Positions 52,270 through 63,144 of a stretch of DNA of 64,000 bases are shown piece by piece. The DNA lies in NCBI GenBank assembly GCA_017480495.1, contig JAFVAQ010000012.1, forward strand, positions 1-64,000, written 5' to 3'. The stretch is from Eubacterium sp. GTDB lineage: Bacteria > Bacillota > Clostridia > Lachnospirales > Lachnospiraceae. Each line of letters starts with the position of its first letter. Positions within the stretch are counted from its first letter, which is position 1. A model generated the notes under the pieces. The model was given only the letters and a program-made list of their open reading frames with translations. It did not search any database and was not told where the DNA came from. The translations under genes and the position numbers were made by a program.

Positions 52270-53841
52270 CTATTTGATATGAGATTGGATATATTTTATT
52301 TCTTCGGCGGAGAGGAAGTATCCCTTGCCTGCGACATATGGAACTGTCTTAGCACCTAGGACCATATTGTCTTCATATTCCAGAATCGAGATGTGCCCAT
52401 TATATACACCATCAGCGGAATTCGCCTTAATCTCAAAGCTATGTGCCGGGGCATCTAATTTAAACACCTGCATCTCATGACCTTCATCATTATATCCCCG
52501 AAGCTGACTGTACATTTTCATAGAGAAATCGATTTCATGCTCGTCACTTCCACTCTTCTTATATTCATAATAAGTAAATGTTATATCAGCCTTATTCATA
52601 TAATAATCGACTAGTCCATCTACATCCTTACTCTCAGCATATACGCTGTAGTTTATAAGATATACATCGCAGCCATAGTCTGACTTAAGTTTCGTAACCG
52701 GATATGTTTTATCCTCTATCTCAACTCTTCCTAGAACCTCACCTTCGCTTGTTCCTGGGTTCTGTATCTCGGGAATCAGATTAAGTGTTTTTCCTTCGTA
52801 TTCAATCTCAGGTATAGTTTTATTATCATCTGCGAAGGCTTCCTCCATAGTCTCTGGATACTGAGAAAAATCAACTCCACCAGCTATGCACTTTTGTACG
52901 AATTCATTTATTCCCTCTGCCTTATATTCCTCTGCGACTAGTTCGGACGAAGTTGGAATATCTCCGTCATACATCGTTATCTTTAAAGCAGTGATTTCAT
53001 TTCTCACATCTGTATCGCAAATAAAGGACAGAACACATTTGCCCACGCTTGAGATATCAGCATCAATGAAAAAGCTGCCTTGCCCGCCCTCGTCACTGGG
53101 CTCACACCATCTCTTTTTTATATTTTTATTATTTATTGCAAGTAATGCCTTTGCCAGATCCGTTTTCTCATCTTCAGACATATTACCAAGAAGCTTATCA
53201 GACACATATAGCAGTGGCATATCTAGTGAGCTATTGGCATAGTCACCCACCGTTTCTATAGCTGTTGTAATATACGAACCACTGAAACGTTCTGGATAAT
53301 CGATACCCGGAAAGACTCCACCTTCTTTTCCATAGCCTTCTTCCCATTCACGAATACACAGGTTATAAACACCTACGCTATCTGCATCGGCCTCATTTTC
53401 GAGAACATCTACCCAGTCGAGGCGATACACTTTATCTCCTGTTTCTATATAACAGATGCAGCTTATTTCATTTATCGATTCGTCCATCTTATAGGTTTCA
53501 TATTGCGAATAATTATAGTCTCTTATATCAGTATGGGTTCCCTCATATAGATCAAACATATACTCACATCCCAGATCCCAATCTGTCGTATCTGCAAGGG
53601 CACTTTTCGAGAATACGCTTTTCAGTTTATCCTCGTCATCCTTCTCCAACGCTTCAACAACAGTTTCCGCAACCTGAGGCATTATCTTTTCTTTAATCTG
53701 CTTAGGGGTATATCCCATCGGATCTGTTTTCAGCTTATCGGAAAGGTCAACCCTCGAACACGCAACAGGTGACAGCAGCAAAACAAGCGCGAAAGCGATA
53801 ACAACTATTCTTTTAACCGCAAAACTTTTGATAATCATCAT
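52270..53841 (-). CDS. DUF5104-like lipoprotein
   Basis: 523 aa. The signal peptide ends in a lipobox (LSPVAC, lipid Cys about 28). The N-terminal part (KEKIMPQVAETVVEALEKDD, then KLKSVFSKSAL, CEYMFDLYEGT) resembles DUF5104; a second similar arm follows with GYGKEGGVFPGI. No catalytic motif seen. Probably surface-exposed. Function unknown. Confidence 0.72.
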   Translation of the reverse strand: MMIIKSFAVKRIVVIAFALVLLLSPVACSRVDLSDKLKTDPMGYTPKQIKEKIMPQVAETVVEALEKDDEDKLKSVFSKSALADTTDWDLGCEYMFDLYEGTHTDIRDYNYSQYETYKMDESINEISCICYIETGDKVYRLDWVDVLENEADADSVGVYNLCIREWEEGYGKEGGVFPGIDYPERFSGSYITTAIETVGDYANSSLDMPLLYVSDKLLGNMSEDEKTDLAKALLAINNKNIKKRWCEPSDEGGQGSFFIDADISSVGKCVLSFICDTDVRNEITALKITMYDGDIPTSSELVAEEYKAEGINEFVQKCIAGGVDFSQYPETMEEAFADDNKTIPEIEYEGKTLNLIPEIQNPGTSEGEVLGRVEIEDKTYPVTKLKSDYGCDVYLINYSVYAESKDVDGLVDYYMNKADITFTYYEYKKSGSDEHEIDFSMKMYSQLRGYNDEGHEMQVFKLDAPAHSFEIKANSADGVYNGHISILEYEDNMVLGAKTVPYVAGKGYFLSAEEIKYIQSHIK

Positions 53842-53905
53842 ATAGCTCTAACTTCTCCAACTCGAACCTAAACTCTTTCAAATACTTTAAAACATCACAA
53901 CTACT

Positions 53906-55027
53906 CTAAGAAAGCACTAGATATAATACCAGAAGCAATAAAAGGAAAATGATATTAATAACTGTAAATGCAAGTAGATAGTGTTCCCCTTCTGACTTCA
54001 CTTTGTTATAGAACTTATAGGTTATAAGACTTGCCATGCTTGCTATAAGTGTTCCCAAGCCTCCAAGATTTGTACCCACCAAAAGTGATGAACCATTCTT
54101 GGTAAAAGCTGAAAGTAACATTGCTGAAGGAACATTACTTATAACCTGCGAGGAAAGAATCGCCGTCAGAGTAACATTTTTCTCTATTACTCTCGACAAA
54201 GTATCATGGATTACATCAATCCTTCCAAGGTTACCTATTAGTACGAAGAAAAATACAAAAGTAAGAAGCAATCCGTAGTCTATTCCCTTATAGGCTTTCC
54301 TATCAAATATTAAAACAACTAGCGCAACCACTGCTAGCATAACTGTAAAACTAATTATATTAGAAACTGTAAGCAGACACAAAACAAATAAAATAGTGTA
54401 AACGATAAGAGGCACTCTCTTGGGAGAAGATACTTCCTCTGTCACCGCAGTATCAACCGTTTTATCCGTTTTATTTAGAAGAATTACACTTACCACTAGC
54501 AGAATAAGTGATGCAGCACTATAAGGAAGCATCAGTTTAATAAAGTCCGTAAGTGCAATATGATATTCAGTATATAGATAAAGATTCTGTGGATTTCCGA
54601 TTGGAGTCAGCATACTTCCAAGATTTGCAGACACGGTCATCAGAATCAAAGTAAACATGGTCCTTCTTCTATCTTTAAAGGCCTTTAATACATTTAGTGC
54701 AAAAGGCACAAGCGTAACGAGAGTAACATCATTTGTAAGAAGCATACTCATAAAAAAGGATAAAACCACGAGAAACAGTGAGATATTTTTTTCAGAGTGA
54801 ATCTTTCCTAGTAGCTTATTAGTGAAGAAATCAAATGTACCTATTCTGATATAAGCACTCACTACGAGCATAAGCGAGAAAAGAATCGCAAGCACACGAA
54901 AATTTATATAACCAATATAATCCATATCAGGCTTTACGAATATACAGGATACCAAAGCGAGAACTCCTGATATGATTAGCACCGAATCCTTTTTAAATAT
55001 TTCAATAAGCTTATTCTTTAATTCCAA
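53906..55027 (-). CDS. ArsB/NhaD-superfamily anion permease
   Basis: 373 aa with about 10 membrane helices. LLTNDVTLVTLVPFA and SMLTPIGNPQNLYLY match the conserved loops of the ion-transporter superfamily (ArsB, NhaD, SLC13/CitMHS); the latter resembles the (T)xxGNPQN signature. Shorter than usual (420-450 aa). The substrate may be a dicarboxylate, arsenite or Na+/H+; it cannot be chosen. Confidence 0.85.
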   Translation of the reverse strand: MELKNKLIEIFKKDSVLIISGVLALVSCIFVKPDMDYIGYINFRVLAILFSLMLVVSAYIRIGTFDFFTNKLLGKIHSEKNISLFLVVLSFFMSMLLTNDVTLVTLVPFALNVLKAFKDRRRTMFTLILMTVSANLGSMLTPIGNPQNLYLYTEYHIALTDFIKLMLPYSAASLILLVVSVILLNKTDKTVDTAVTEEVSSPKRVPLIVYTILFVLCLLTVSNIISFTVMLAVVALVVLIFDRKAYKGIDYGLLLTFVFFFVLIGNLGRIDVIHDTLSRVIEKNVTLTAILSSQVISNVPSAMLLSAFTKNGSSLLVGTNLGGLGTLIASMASLITYKFYNKVKSEGEHYLLAFTVINIIFLLLLLVLYLVLS

Positions 55028-55169
55028 CTTGATCGACCTCTCATTTCATCTATACACGAAAATGAATTATAAACATTTACTCAGAAAAATCAATCAAAAT
55101 CACCATTTATTTATTAGGAAATAAAATATATAATATGTCCCAGACTATAACAAATTAAAGGAATCAAAA

Positions 55170-56732
55170 ATGAGTATATTAAATGTTGAACACCTGACTC
55201 ACGGTTTTGGTGACAGAGCTATCTTTGATGATGTATCTTTCAGACTTCTTGCAGGGGAGCATATTGGACTTATCGGTGCAAACGGCGAAGGTAAGTCTAC
55301 CTTCATGAATATAATAACCGGGAAACTAATGCCTGACGAAGGAAAAATCGAATGGGCTAAAAATGTAAAGGTTGGTTATCTCGATCAGCATGCCGTTCTT
55401 AAGGAAGGCATGACTATTCGCGATGTCCTATCAAGTGCCTTTGATTCACTATATGAAATGGAAGCTCGAGTGAACGAGCTCTATGATAAGATGGCTGATG
55501 CCACTGAGGAAGAAATGACAGAGTACATGGAAGAAACCGGAACTATCCAGGACCTTCTTACAAATCACGACTTCTATATGATCGATGCTAAGGTAGAAGA
55601 AGTTGCAAGGGCTCTAGGTCTACTCGACCTAGGACTAGATAGAGATGTGACCGAGCTCTCCGGAGGCCAGAGAACTAAGATTCTTCTAGGTAAGCTTCTT
55701 CTAGAAAAGCCTGACATACTGCTCCTCGACGAGCCAACGAATTACCTTGATTCGGAGCATATCGAATGGCTTAAGAGATACCTGCAGAATTATGAAAATG
55801 CATTTATACTCATTTCCCATGATATACCATTTTTAAATAGTGTAATAAATATCATCTATCACATGGATGGCCAATACCACAGCCTGGACCGCTATGTGGG
55901 CGACTATGACAAGTTCACCGAAGTATATGAAATGAAAAAAGCTCAGCGAGAAGCTGCATACAATCGTCAGCAGCAGGAAATCGCAGAGCTTAAAGATTTC
56001 GTTGCAAGAAATAAAGCTAGAGTTGCAACTCGTAATATGGCCATGTCCCGTCAGAAGAAGCTCGACAACATGGATATCATTGAGAAGATCTATGACAAGC
56101 CGAAGCCAGAGTTCAACTTCAAGATTGCAAAAACACCTAGCAAGGTTCTATTCGAAACAACAGATCTAGTTATCGGATATGATGAACCCCTTTCTTCTCC
56201 TCTCAACATTTCAATGGAGAGAGGTTCCAGAATAGTCCTGACTGGTGCAAATGGTATAGGTAAAACCACTCTACTTAAGAGTATCCTCGGCCTTATCCCT
56301 TCTATAAGCGGCTCCGTTGAATTAGGCGAGAACCTTGAAATCGGCTACTTCGAACAGGAGATGCCTTCCGATATCGAAACCACTTGTCTTCAGGAAATAT
56401 GGAACGAATTCCCAGGCTTTACTCAATATGAAGTAAGATCTGCTCTAGCAAAATGTGGTCTCACCACCAAGCATATCGAAAGTAAATGTAAAGTCCTATC
56501 TGGGGGCGAGCAGGCAAAGGTCAGACTCTGCAAGCTTATTAACCGAGAGTCCAACCTGCTTGTTCTTGATGAGCCTACAAATCATCTCGATGTAGACGCC
56601 AAGGAAGAACTCGCCAGAGCTCTAAAAGATTATAAGGGTAGCATTCTTATGGTTTGCCACGAGCCAGAATTCTACGAAGATATAGCTACAGAAGTTTGGG
56701 ACTGCACTCAGTGGACAACCAAAATCTTTTAA
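55170..56732 (+). CDS. ABC-F family ATPase (ribosome-associated type)
   Basis: 520 aa with two ABC domains and no membrane segments. Walker A is GANGEGKSTFM and GANGIGKTTLL; signatures are LSGGQRTKILL and LSGGEQAKVRL; Walker B is LLLDEPTNYLD and LVLDEPTNHLD. The inter-domain linker is the P-site tRNA interaction motif region (about 240-300). There is no long C-terminal extension. Translation factor of the EttA/YkpA kind; an antibiotic-resistance role is possible but not shown. Confidence 0.93.
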   Translation: MSILNVEHLTHGFGDRAIFDDVSFRLLAGEHIGLIGANGEGKSTFMNIITGKLMPDEGKIEWAKNVKVGYLDQHAVLKEGMTIRDVLSSAFDSLYEMEARVNELYDKMADATEEEMTEYMEETGTIQDLLTNHDFYMIDAKVEEVARALGLLDLGLDRDVTELSGGQRTKILLGKLLLEKPDILLLDEPTNYLDSEHIEWLKRYLQNYENAFILISHDIPFLNSVINIIYHMDGQYHSLDRYVGDYDKFTEVYEMKKAQREAAYNRQQQEIAELKDFVARNKARVATRNMAMSRQKKLDNMDIIEKIYDKPKPEFNFKIAKTPSKVLFETTDLVIGYDEPLSSPLNISMERGSRIVLTGANGIGKTTLLKSILGLIPSISGSVELGENLEIGYFEQEMPSDIETTCLQEIWNEFPGFTQYEVRSALAKCGLTTKHIESKCKVLSGGEQAKVRLCKLINRESNLLVLDEPTNHLDVDAKEELARALKDYKGSILMVCHEPEFYEDIATEVWDCTQWTTKIF

Positions 56733-56737
56733 TTACA

Positions 56738-59152
56738 TTATTCTGTTATTAATGAGTAAGCGGAGATTCGCTTTATACGGCTGGACATTATCCATATGAA
56801 AACTGCTGAAACAACAAGTCCGAAAATTACAGACACTACCGGCATCCATGTGAACATGGTCATACTTGATTTCATTATGCCTATAGAAGAAAGTAATCCA
56901 GCAAGTATCGAATTCGACCACATACCTCCAAGTACCGAACCAACTACTGCTCCAACAAATATCTGAGGCAACATAGAAAGTATAAGTTCTATCCTTAACT
57001 GACCACTTGAAAATCCCAGCGCCTTCTTTATTCCTATCTCCTGCTGTTTCTTTATAATTTGTGTTTTAACCAAAAGGTTTAGAGATAGCACAATTACAAG
57101 AACGCAGATGACAACCATAACACCAACCATGAGTGACGCTATTAAAATCACAGGATCTTCTCCAGTACTAAGAGATTCTAAAACATTTCCAAAGCCATTT
57201 ATTTTATCACCATACATATTCTGAACACTCTCAACTATCTTCTTGGAATCAGCCACAGAATGATTTTTAACAAATATGCAATAATTATTCTTGGATGCTT
57301 TATAGCCCAGATGTTCTGCTCCCTCTTCTGTGAGAGATATGTCCATTCCATTATTTGATGCTGATTGTTCAAGCCCAGTTATTATATATTTTCGATTCTC
57401 TGTTCCATACGATATTTCTATCTCGTCGCCAATACCCACACCAAGAGTTCTAGCAAGAGCTCCACCTGCGGCAACCTCATTATCATACTTAGGTATTCTG
57501 CCCTCATATACATTTACATCAGGTATAGCATTCCAATCATCTGTTATTGTCGAATCAACTGCATAGCCCTCAGCTGTCATTCCAGTTGAATCTTCCCAAA
57601 ACACGCTTTCCACTCCAGGAATTTCCCTTATCTCAGCTATTGCATTTGGATCCTCTTTAAAAATAAAATTGACATCTGACCCGACCAGCTGAAGCATTCT
57701 ATATAGAGAAGATGGATCATAAACACAGTTATATGCCAGGAATGCCGAAAATGTAGTAACTATCCCTATAGAAGTCATAACTATAAAGAGAATAACGTTC
57801 TGTTTCGCACTACTTAGTACTGACTTTAGTGCCATTATCCAAGTAAGCGGTCCACTTGTTTTTTCGATGGGTGCATAATTCTTCTTAAAACTGTGAGTAT
57901 TTATTCCGAACCGTAGTGCTACAACAGGATCCAGTTTTCCTATTCCTCTTGTACTAGTAAAGGAAACTATAAGAACTGATCCAAGTATCATAATCATTGT
58001 TATAAGAATTGCGCCGGTTGTAAATGTAGAGTCCCACGTAACTCCACTAAAGCCTCGTATCATATACTCAAAAACAGGTAAAACTATTTTTGAAGAAACA
58101 ATACCCAGAATTGTGGCCAATGCAGTAGTTAGCATAAACTCTATAACTATCCCTAGCCTTATCTGTCTGGATGTATACCCCAAAGCCTTTAACGCTCCGA
58201 TATTCACTATATTTTGTTCTATACTATTTGAAATCCTGAAATATATGATTACTACAGCAATTAAGGTTATGATAAGTGCAAATGCAAACATCATTGCAGC
58301 AATTAAATTTTGCATATATGTGAAAGAAGCTATTACTATATCTACTCCTATTGCATTTGCAAGAATACTATGTTCACTGAAGGACTTAGTAAGTCGCCCC
58401 TCAACATCTGAAGATTTCGCTCCCGGAGCAAGCTTCATGTAAAATATTGTTGTCGAATATCCAGAATCTCTTTCCGAATTCTCTGTCTCGCCCTGTTCCT
58501 CAGCAGTTTTTTCTATAGCACTTTGCTGTAAGTTATATTCCTCTGTTTTCCACTCGTTATAAAGCGAGGGCGAAACATATGTAATTCCATCCGCACTTGA
58601 AATTAAAGATTCAAAAATTCCAGCAACTTGAAAAGTATAATATTTATTGCCAACCTTTACATCTATACTATCGCCCAGCTCCGCCTTAAACAGATTAGTA
58701 TTATAATAGTACGATAAATAGATTGGATTCTCATATTCCTCTTCTGATAATTCTACAAAATGTGGAGCTTCAATTTCACCCCACTCTCCATATGGAAGAA
58801 CCGGCAGAGTATATGTTGACATGTCATACATATTCTTCGAATCTTCTTCTGATCCATCTTTTTTCATCTGAAATTCTTTCATTACTGGATAGACTTTTTC
58901 ATAGGATTCTATCCCCTCATCATTTAAGATAATCTCTTCAATCTTATCTTTATCCTCATCCTTCAGAGCACTCAGCACACATACATCTGCAAAGTTATAC
59001 TCCTCAAGCTTATCTCTATGAAGCGAAGAATATCCTAGTAAAATCGCTATTCCTGTATGAAACATGAATACCGCAAGAACCATTATGAGGAAAAAGGTTA
59101 CCATATGGGACAAGTCGTTTTTGAAGTTTGATTTTATTATTTTTGTTAACAT
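56738..59152 (-). CDS. FtsX-like ABC transporter permease
   Basis: 804 aa. An N-terminal membrane helix and large extracytoplasmic domain, three helices in the middle (about 270-400), and a second copy (about 430-800) with another extracytoplasmic domain and three helices. QNIVNIGALKALGYTSRQIR and KKQQEIGIKKALGFSSGQLR are the two FtsX coupling motifs. It pairs with the ATPase gene 4 bp upstream. Confidence 0.9.
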   Translation of the reverse strand: MLTKIIKSNFKNDLSHMVTFFLIMVLAVFMFHTGIAILLGYSSLHRDKLEEYNFADVCVLSALKDEDKDKIEEIILNDEGIESYEKVYPVMKEFQMKKDGSEEDSKNMYDMSTYTLPVLPYGEWGEIEAPHFVELSEEEYENPIYLSYYYNTNLFKAELGDSIDVKVGNKYYTFQVAGIFESLISSADGITYVSPSLYNEWKTEEYNLQQSAIEKTAEEQGETENSERDSGYSTTIFYMKLAPGAKSSDVEGRLTKSFSEHSILANAIGVDIVIASFTYMQNLIAAMMFAFALIITLIAVVIIYFRISNSIEQNIVNIGALKALGYTSRQIRLGIVIEFMLTTALATILGIVSSKIVLPVFEYMIRGFSGVTWDSTFTTGAILITMIMILGSVLIVSFTSTRGIGKLDPVVALRFGINTHSFKKNYAPIEKTSGPLTWIMALKSVLSSAKQNVILFIVMTSIGIVTTFSAFLAYNCVYDPSSLYRMLQLVGSDVNFIFKEDPNAIAEIREIPGVESVFWEDSTGMTAEGYAVDSTITDDWNAIPDVNVYEGRIPKYDNEVAAGGALARTLGVGIGDEIEISYGTENRKYIITGLEQSASNNGMDISLTEEGAEHLGYKASKNNYCIFVKNHSVADSKKIVESVQNMYGDKINGFGNVLESLSTGEDPVILIASLMVGVMVVICVLVIVLSLNLLVKTQIIKKQQEIGIKKALGFSSGQLRIELILSMLPQIFVGAVVGSVLGGMWSNSILAGLLSSIGIMKSSMTMFTWMPVVSVIFGLVVSAVFIWIMSSRIKRISAYSLITE

Positions 59153-59156
59153 ATCG

Positions 59157-59921
59157 TTACCAACCCATCTCTCCTAGAAATGCACGAAGCTTCGCATGTC
59201 TTTCCTTGTCACCCGTCACATAAGGACCTAGGTGACATTCGCCACAGATAGCTCCATCCTTTAGATAAATGATACGGTTTCCTCTTCTGGCTGATTTCAT
59301 ATCATGAGTAACCATTACTATACTTTGCCCATCTCTGTTAAAATCAGTAAGTATATCAAGAACAGCATCGCTGCTCGCACTATTAAGAGCTCCTGTAGGC
59401 TCATCCGCAAATACCATATCTGGTCTATTGATAAGTGCTCTAATTATTCCTACACGTTGAGCCTCACCACCAGATAACTGATTCGGAAACTTATTCCATA
59501 GCTTTTCTTCTATACCAACCTTCTTAAGAAGCTCTTTAGATTTCTTAACCAGCTCTTTCTTGTTTTGTCCCGTAAGTAAGCCTGCTGCGAGAACATTATC
59601 AAGTATACTCATGGTCCCTATCAAATGTATCTGCTGGAACACAAAGCCACAATGTCTTCTTCTAAATATAGCTAGCTGATCACTTGTGAACTTAGTTATA
59701 TCCTTTCCACAAAAATCTATCTTCCCTAGACTTGCCTTATCCATTCCCGAAAGGGCATAGAGAAGTGTAGATTTACCCGCTCCAGAGGAACCCATTATTA
59801 CTGTGAAGTCTCCCTCGTAGATTCCCAGATCCATGTTCTTAATGATATGATGCTGGACTCCACCAACGGAAAATGACTTACACAGTTTATCTGTTTTTAT
59901 GATTGTATTCTTTTCTTCCAT
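59157..59921 (-). CDS. MacB/LolD-type ABC transporter ATPase
   Basis: 254 aa. Walker A is MGSSGAGKSTLLYAL, Q-loop FVFQQIHL, signature LSGGEAQRVGI, Walker B MVFADEPTGALN, and H-loop VMVTHDMKSA. It is the partner of the downstream FtsX-like permease. Such exporters handle peptides or envelope stress, and the CARDB-like protein and two-component system next door support a sensed surface ligand. Confidence 0.93.
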   Translation of the reverse strand: MEEKNTIIKTDKLCKSFSVGGVQHHIIKNMDLGIYEGDFTVIMGSSGAGKSTLLYALSGMDKASLGKIDFCGKDITKFTSDQLAIFRRRHCGFVFQQIHLIGTMSILDNVLAAGLLTGQNKKELVKKSKELLKKVGIEEKLWNKFPNQLSGGEAQRVGIIRALINRPDMVFADEPTGALNSASSDAVLDILTDFNRDGQSIVMVTHDMKSARRGNRIIYLKDGAICGECHLGPYVTGDKERHAKLRAFLGEMGW

Positions 59922-59941
59922 AAAAGTTTTTCCTTAATGAA

Positions 59942-60940
59942 TTATTCGTATTTCTTCTGTTTCTTTCTCTTGATAACGCCACCAACTATAGCAATGACTA
60001 TAATCATAACTACTGTTCCACCTATAAATACAGGACTGATGCCGGATTCTTTTACTTCCTTATCTGCTTCCTCAGCAGCCTGTGTAACTGTCAATTCAAC
60101 TGAATCTTCAATAGAACTCTGATTTCCAACAGCATCCTCAAAAGTAACCTTGATATGTATATCGTCTTCACCTATCTGATCTGGTGTTACAGTCATATCA
60201 ACACTTCCACTTGCACCTGCCTCGACAGTTCCAACATAATAGTTGATTTCTTTTATTGTATCACCTTTTATCTCTACAGATACATTTCTAAGTGTATCCA
60301 GTCCCATATTGTTAACCTTAAAGGAGAGGCTTGTCTTTCCATCTATTAAAACCTCTGACTTACTCAGCTTCTTCTCTGATATTCCAAGTCTTGCCTCCTG
60401 AACTACTGGAACAACAACACTGGCACTGTCTTCAAATGTATTCTTGTTATTATCCTCATACTTGTAAGAAACTGTCAGTGGATAATTAGTCTGCGCCAAA
60501 TCCTTCTTGGCAACCATCTTAACTGTCACATCACAGCCGTCTTCCTTATCTATCTCATTTATATATACTGTGTCGGAGCCTGATGCTGTCGTAATCTGGT
60601 TCTCTTCACTGGATATCTTAAGACTTATGTTGCGGAGCTTTGTGCTGTTTGATTCATTCCTAAGATGGAGCACCATTTCGAATTCATCTCCCGCCTTAAC
60701 CTGATTTCCAGATATATCTCTTCCTGTTATGACAAGCTTTGGTGTAGCATAGTAGTTTGTCTTTGAGGATTTTTCCTCTGTTTTAACAACCTCTATCTCT
60801 GGTTCCTCTGAAGCATACTCCTGTGCATCTGTCTCAGAAGCATAAACTACATTTGCATTTGCTGTACCTGCAAATCCTCCTCCAACTACTGACCCTGTAA
60901 AAAGAGTAGCTGCAATTAAAAAAGTTCCGATACGTCTCAT
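59942..60940 (-). CDS. CARDB-like surface protein with signal peptide and C-terminal membrane anchor
   Basis: 332 aa. The signal peptide (MRRIGTFLIAATLFTGSVVG, cleavage near ANA) is followed by two beta-sandwich domains with KPKLVITGRDISGNQVKAGD-like and SNSTKLRNISLKI strands, as in CARDB/COG1361 proteins. Near the C-terminus there is a membrane helix (ISPVFIGGTVVMIIVIAIVG) and a basic tail. It lies between the two-component system and the ABC genes, so it may present substrate to the exporter. A spaced AGGAGG precedes ATG. Confidence 0.8.
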   Translation of the reverse strand: MRRIGTFLIAATLFTGSVVGGGFAGTANANVVYASETDAQEYASEEPEIEVVKTEEKSSKTNYYATPKLVITGRDISGNQVKAGDEFEMVLHLRNESNSTKLRNISLKISSEENQITTASGSDTVYINEIDKEDGCDVTVKMVAKKDLAQTNYPLTVSYKYEDNNKNTFEDSASVVVPVVQEARLGISEKKLSKSEVLIDGKTSLSFKVNNMGLDTLRNVSVEIKGDTIKEINYYVGTVEAGASGSVDMTVTPDQIGEDDIHIKVTFEDAVGNQSSIEDSVELTVTQAAEEADKEVKESGISPVFIGGTVVMIIVIAIVGGVIKRKKQKKYE

Positions 60941-61043
60941 ATCTGCCTCCTATTATGAAAATAAATTTATCAACCTTATGCGTTCATAATAAAGAAGTAA
61001 ATATTAAGCGTCATTATCGGAACATTAATTTTATATTAATTTG

Positions 61044-62329
61044 CTAAGCGAGCCTGAATCCTATAGTCACCCTGAAACCTCCAGCAGCATTCTCACATTC
61101 TATAGTACCTCGCATGTCATTCATAAGATTCCTTGCGATACTAAGTCCCAGTCCAGCTCCTTCCTTACCCTCAGCATTCTTACCACGTCGGAACTTCTCC
61201 ATAATAAATGGAAGATCCTCCTCCGGCGCCCACCGCCATGATCAGTAAAGCTTAGGTAGAGGAACTCTTCATCAGTATGAGCCTCCATATCTATCTCAGT
61301 ATCTGCATATTTATAGGAATTATAAATAATATTAGTTATAACCTGGGAAACCCTAAGCTTATCTAAATATATAATGCATTCCGGTATATCCTGGTAAACA
61401 ACCTTAGAATTATAGTCAGCCATTTTAATTATTTCTTTAAGAACTAAGGATTCTACTTCAACCGCTTTTACTTCCAGCTGTTCCAGTTCTTCAAGCGTCG
61501 AAGCAAATAGATTAGATACGAGACTATCTATCTGATCCGCCTTCGCTCCTATAGCTTCAACCTTAGTCTTTGTGAACTCATCTCCAGACTGCTCTGACTT
61601 TGCACCTAGAACCTCTGACATAGCCTTTATAGAAGCAACCGGTGTCTTGATGTCATGACTCAGCTGAGCTATGAGTTCTCTCTTACTTACATTTGCCTCA
61701 TATTCTCGCTGGCGCGCTTCATTTAATTCCTCTCGCATTATATCGAAGCTCTCTGTAAATGCACCAAATATATTTCCTCTATCCATCTCAAGAGGTCTAT
61801 CCAGATCCCCTTGAGCAACGGCTCCTGCAAATTCCTTCAGGTTATCAAAAGGACGAACAACCCTGTAATATATCATAACGGAATAAGCAATCCATAATAT
61901 AGCCGCAAGAAAATAACTCCACAAAAATATCTTGGAATAAAATGCATAAAACTCCAGCTCTAACTCAGCAATCTTGTTATATATGATAACCCATCCAACA
62001 TGCTTACCATCTACGTATATATCTCTTATCGTATCCCTCTCTTTTGTAGCCTCAACAATTGACATGGCATGAGCAGTCTCTGATTCCTGCTCTAAGCTGG
62101 TGTAGAGCACATTTTCCTCTATATCAAGAATAGTATAGTCAATGCTATACTTACCGCTTGAGTTGGAAACAATCATGTCATCAGACTTCTCTATCTCTTT
62201 GATAAGCTGATTTACCTCTGTAACATCGAGCGTTCCAGGATCCTTCTTCTTGCTGAGACCATACGTAATAGAAGGAACGGACAATATGAAAATTGTAACT
62301 ATTACGAGTATTATCAAACTCTTCTTCAT
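61044..62329 (-). pseudogene. sensor histidine kinase, frameshifted in the ATPase domain
   Basis: About 428 codons if repaired. Two membrane helices (about 5-22 and 135-155) with an external domain, HAMP-like region (VRPFDNLKEFAGAVAQGDLD), and HisKA with ELIAQLSHDIKTPVASI. In the ATPase domain the frame of FTDHGGG shifts near 61232: reading continues as nonsense for 27 codons to 61121. In the next frame the expected sequence continues, APEEDLPFIMEKF, then GKEGAGLGLSIARNLM and FRVTIGFRLA, to a stop at 61044. One base deleted. If real, the kinase lacks the G2 box. Confidence 0.85.
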
Positions 62330-62341
62330 AAGATTCGCCCT

Positions 62342-63052
62342 TTAATTATAGTTTAGTATAAGTCCAAGTCCCCTTACTGTTTTGATTATTTTAGGATCAT
62401 TCGGATCGTCTTCGATTTTTTCACGAAGGTGCCTAAGGTGGACGTTAAGAGTTCCATCTGACACGAAGCTGTCTTCCCAAACATTATCAAATATCTTCTG
62501 TTTCGACATTATCTTATCGTGATTCTCCAGTAGATATGTAAGAAGCTTATATTCCATAGCTGTAAGCTCCACCAGTTCACCATTCTTACGAACGAGTCCC
62601 GCCTCTGTGTCTATCTCGACATCCCCTATAGTATAGATGTTCTCATTACTCTTTGATTTATTTCCTGCAGGAAGCTGCTGCCCCATCTTCTCATATCGTT
62701 TCAGTACAACCTTAACTTTTGCATACAGAACATTTAATGAATATGGCTTTGTTATATAGTCATCTCCACCAATATTCAGAGCTATGACCATATCATCATC
62801 ACTCGAGCGCGCACTTATAAAAAGAATTGGAATATCATAATCAGCCCTGAGCTTTTTGCAAAGTTCAAAGCCAGAGGAATTTCCAAGATTAATATCTAGC
62901 AGGATTAGCTTAGTAGTATTTTTCTTGAAAAATTCTAATGCGGCATCAGCTGTATATACTGCAACGGATTTGATATCAAACATGTTTAAATATTCCGCTG
63001 TAGAATCAGCTAGCTCTACCTCATCATCAATTATAAGTACGCTGTAGTCCAT
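62342..63052 (-). CDS. OmpR/PhoB-family response regulator
   Basis: About 236 aa from ATG 63052 (GGAG 6 nt upstream). The receiver domain has LIIDDEVELAD, phospho-acceptor Asp in LILLDINLGNSSG and the Lys in YITKPYS. The winged helix has EYKLLTYLLENHDKIMSKQKIF and LNVHLRHLREKIE, then VRGLGLIL. It is upstream of its partner kinase and probably controls the ABC/CARDB operon. Confidence 0.93.
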   Translation of the reverse strand: MDYSVLIIDDEVELADSTAEYLNMFDIKSVAVYTADAALEFFKKNTTKLILLDINLGNSSGFELCKKLRADYDIPILFISARSSDDDMVIALNIGGDDYITKPYSLNVLYAKVKVVLKRYEKMGQQLPAGNKSKSNENIYTIGDVEIDTEAGLVRKNGELVELTAMEYKLLTYLLENHDKIMSKQKIFDNVWEDSFVSDGTLNVHLRHLREKIEDDPNDPKIIKTVRGLGLILNYN

Positions 63053-63144
63053 ACTCAGCTCCTTCCCCATATTCAACACTCTCTATTGATGACTTCATTT
63101 TATTTTCTCCTTGTGTAAATCAGCATTATACTGGTTTTAGCTAA

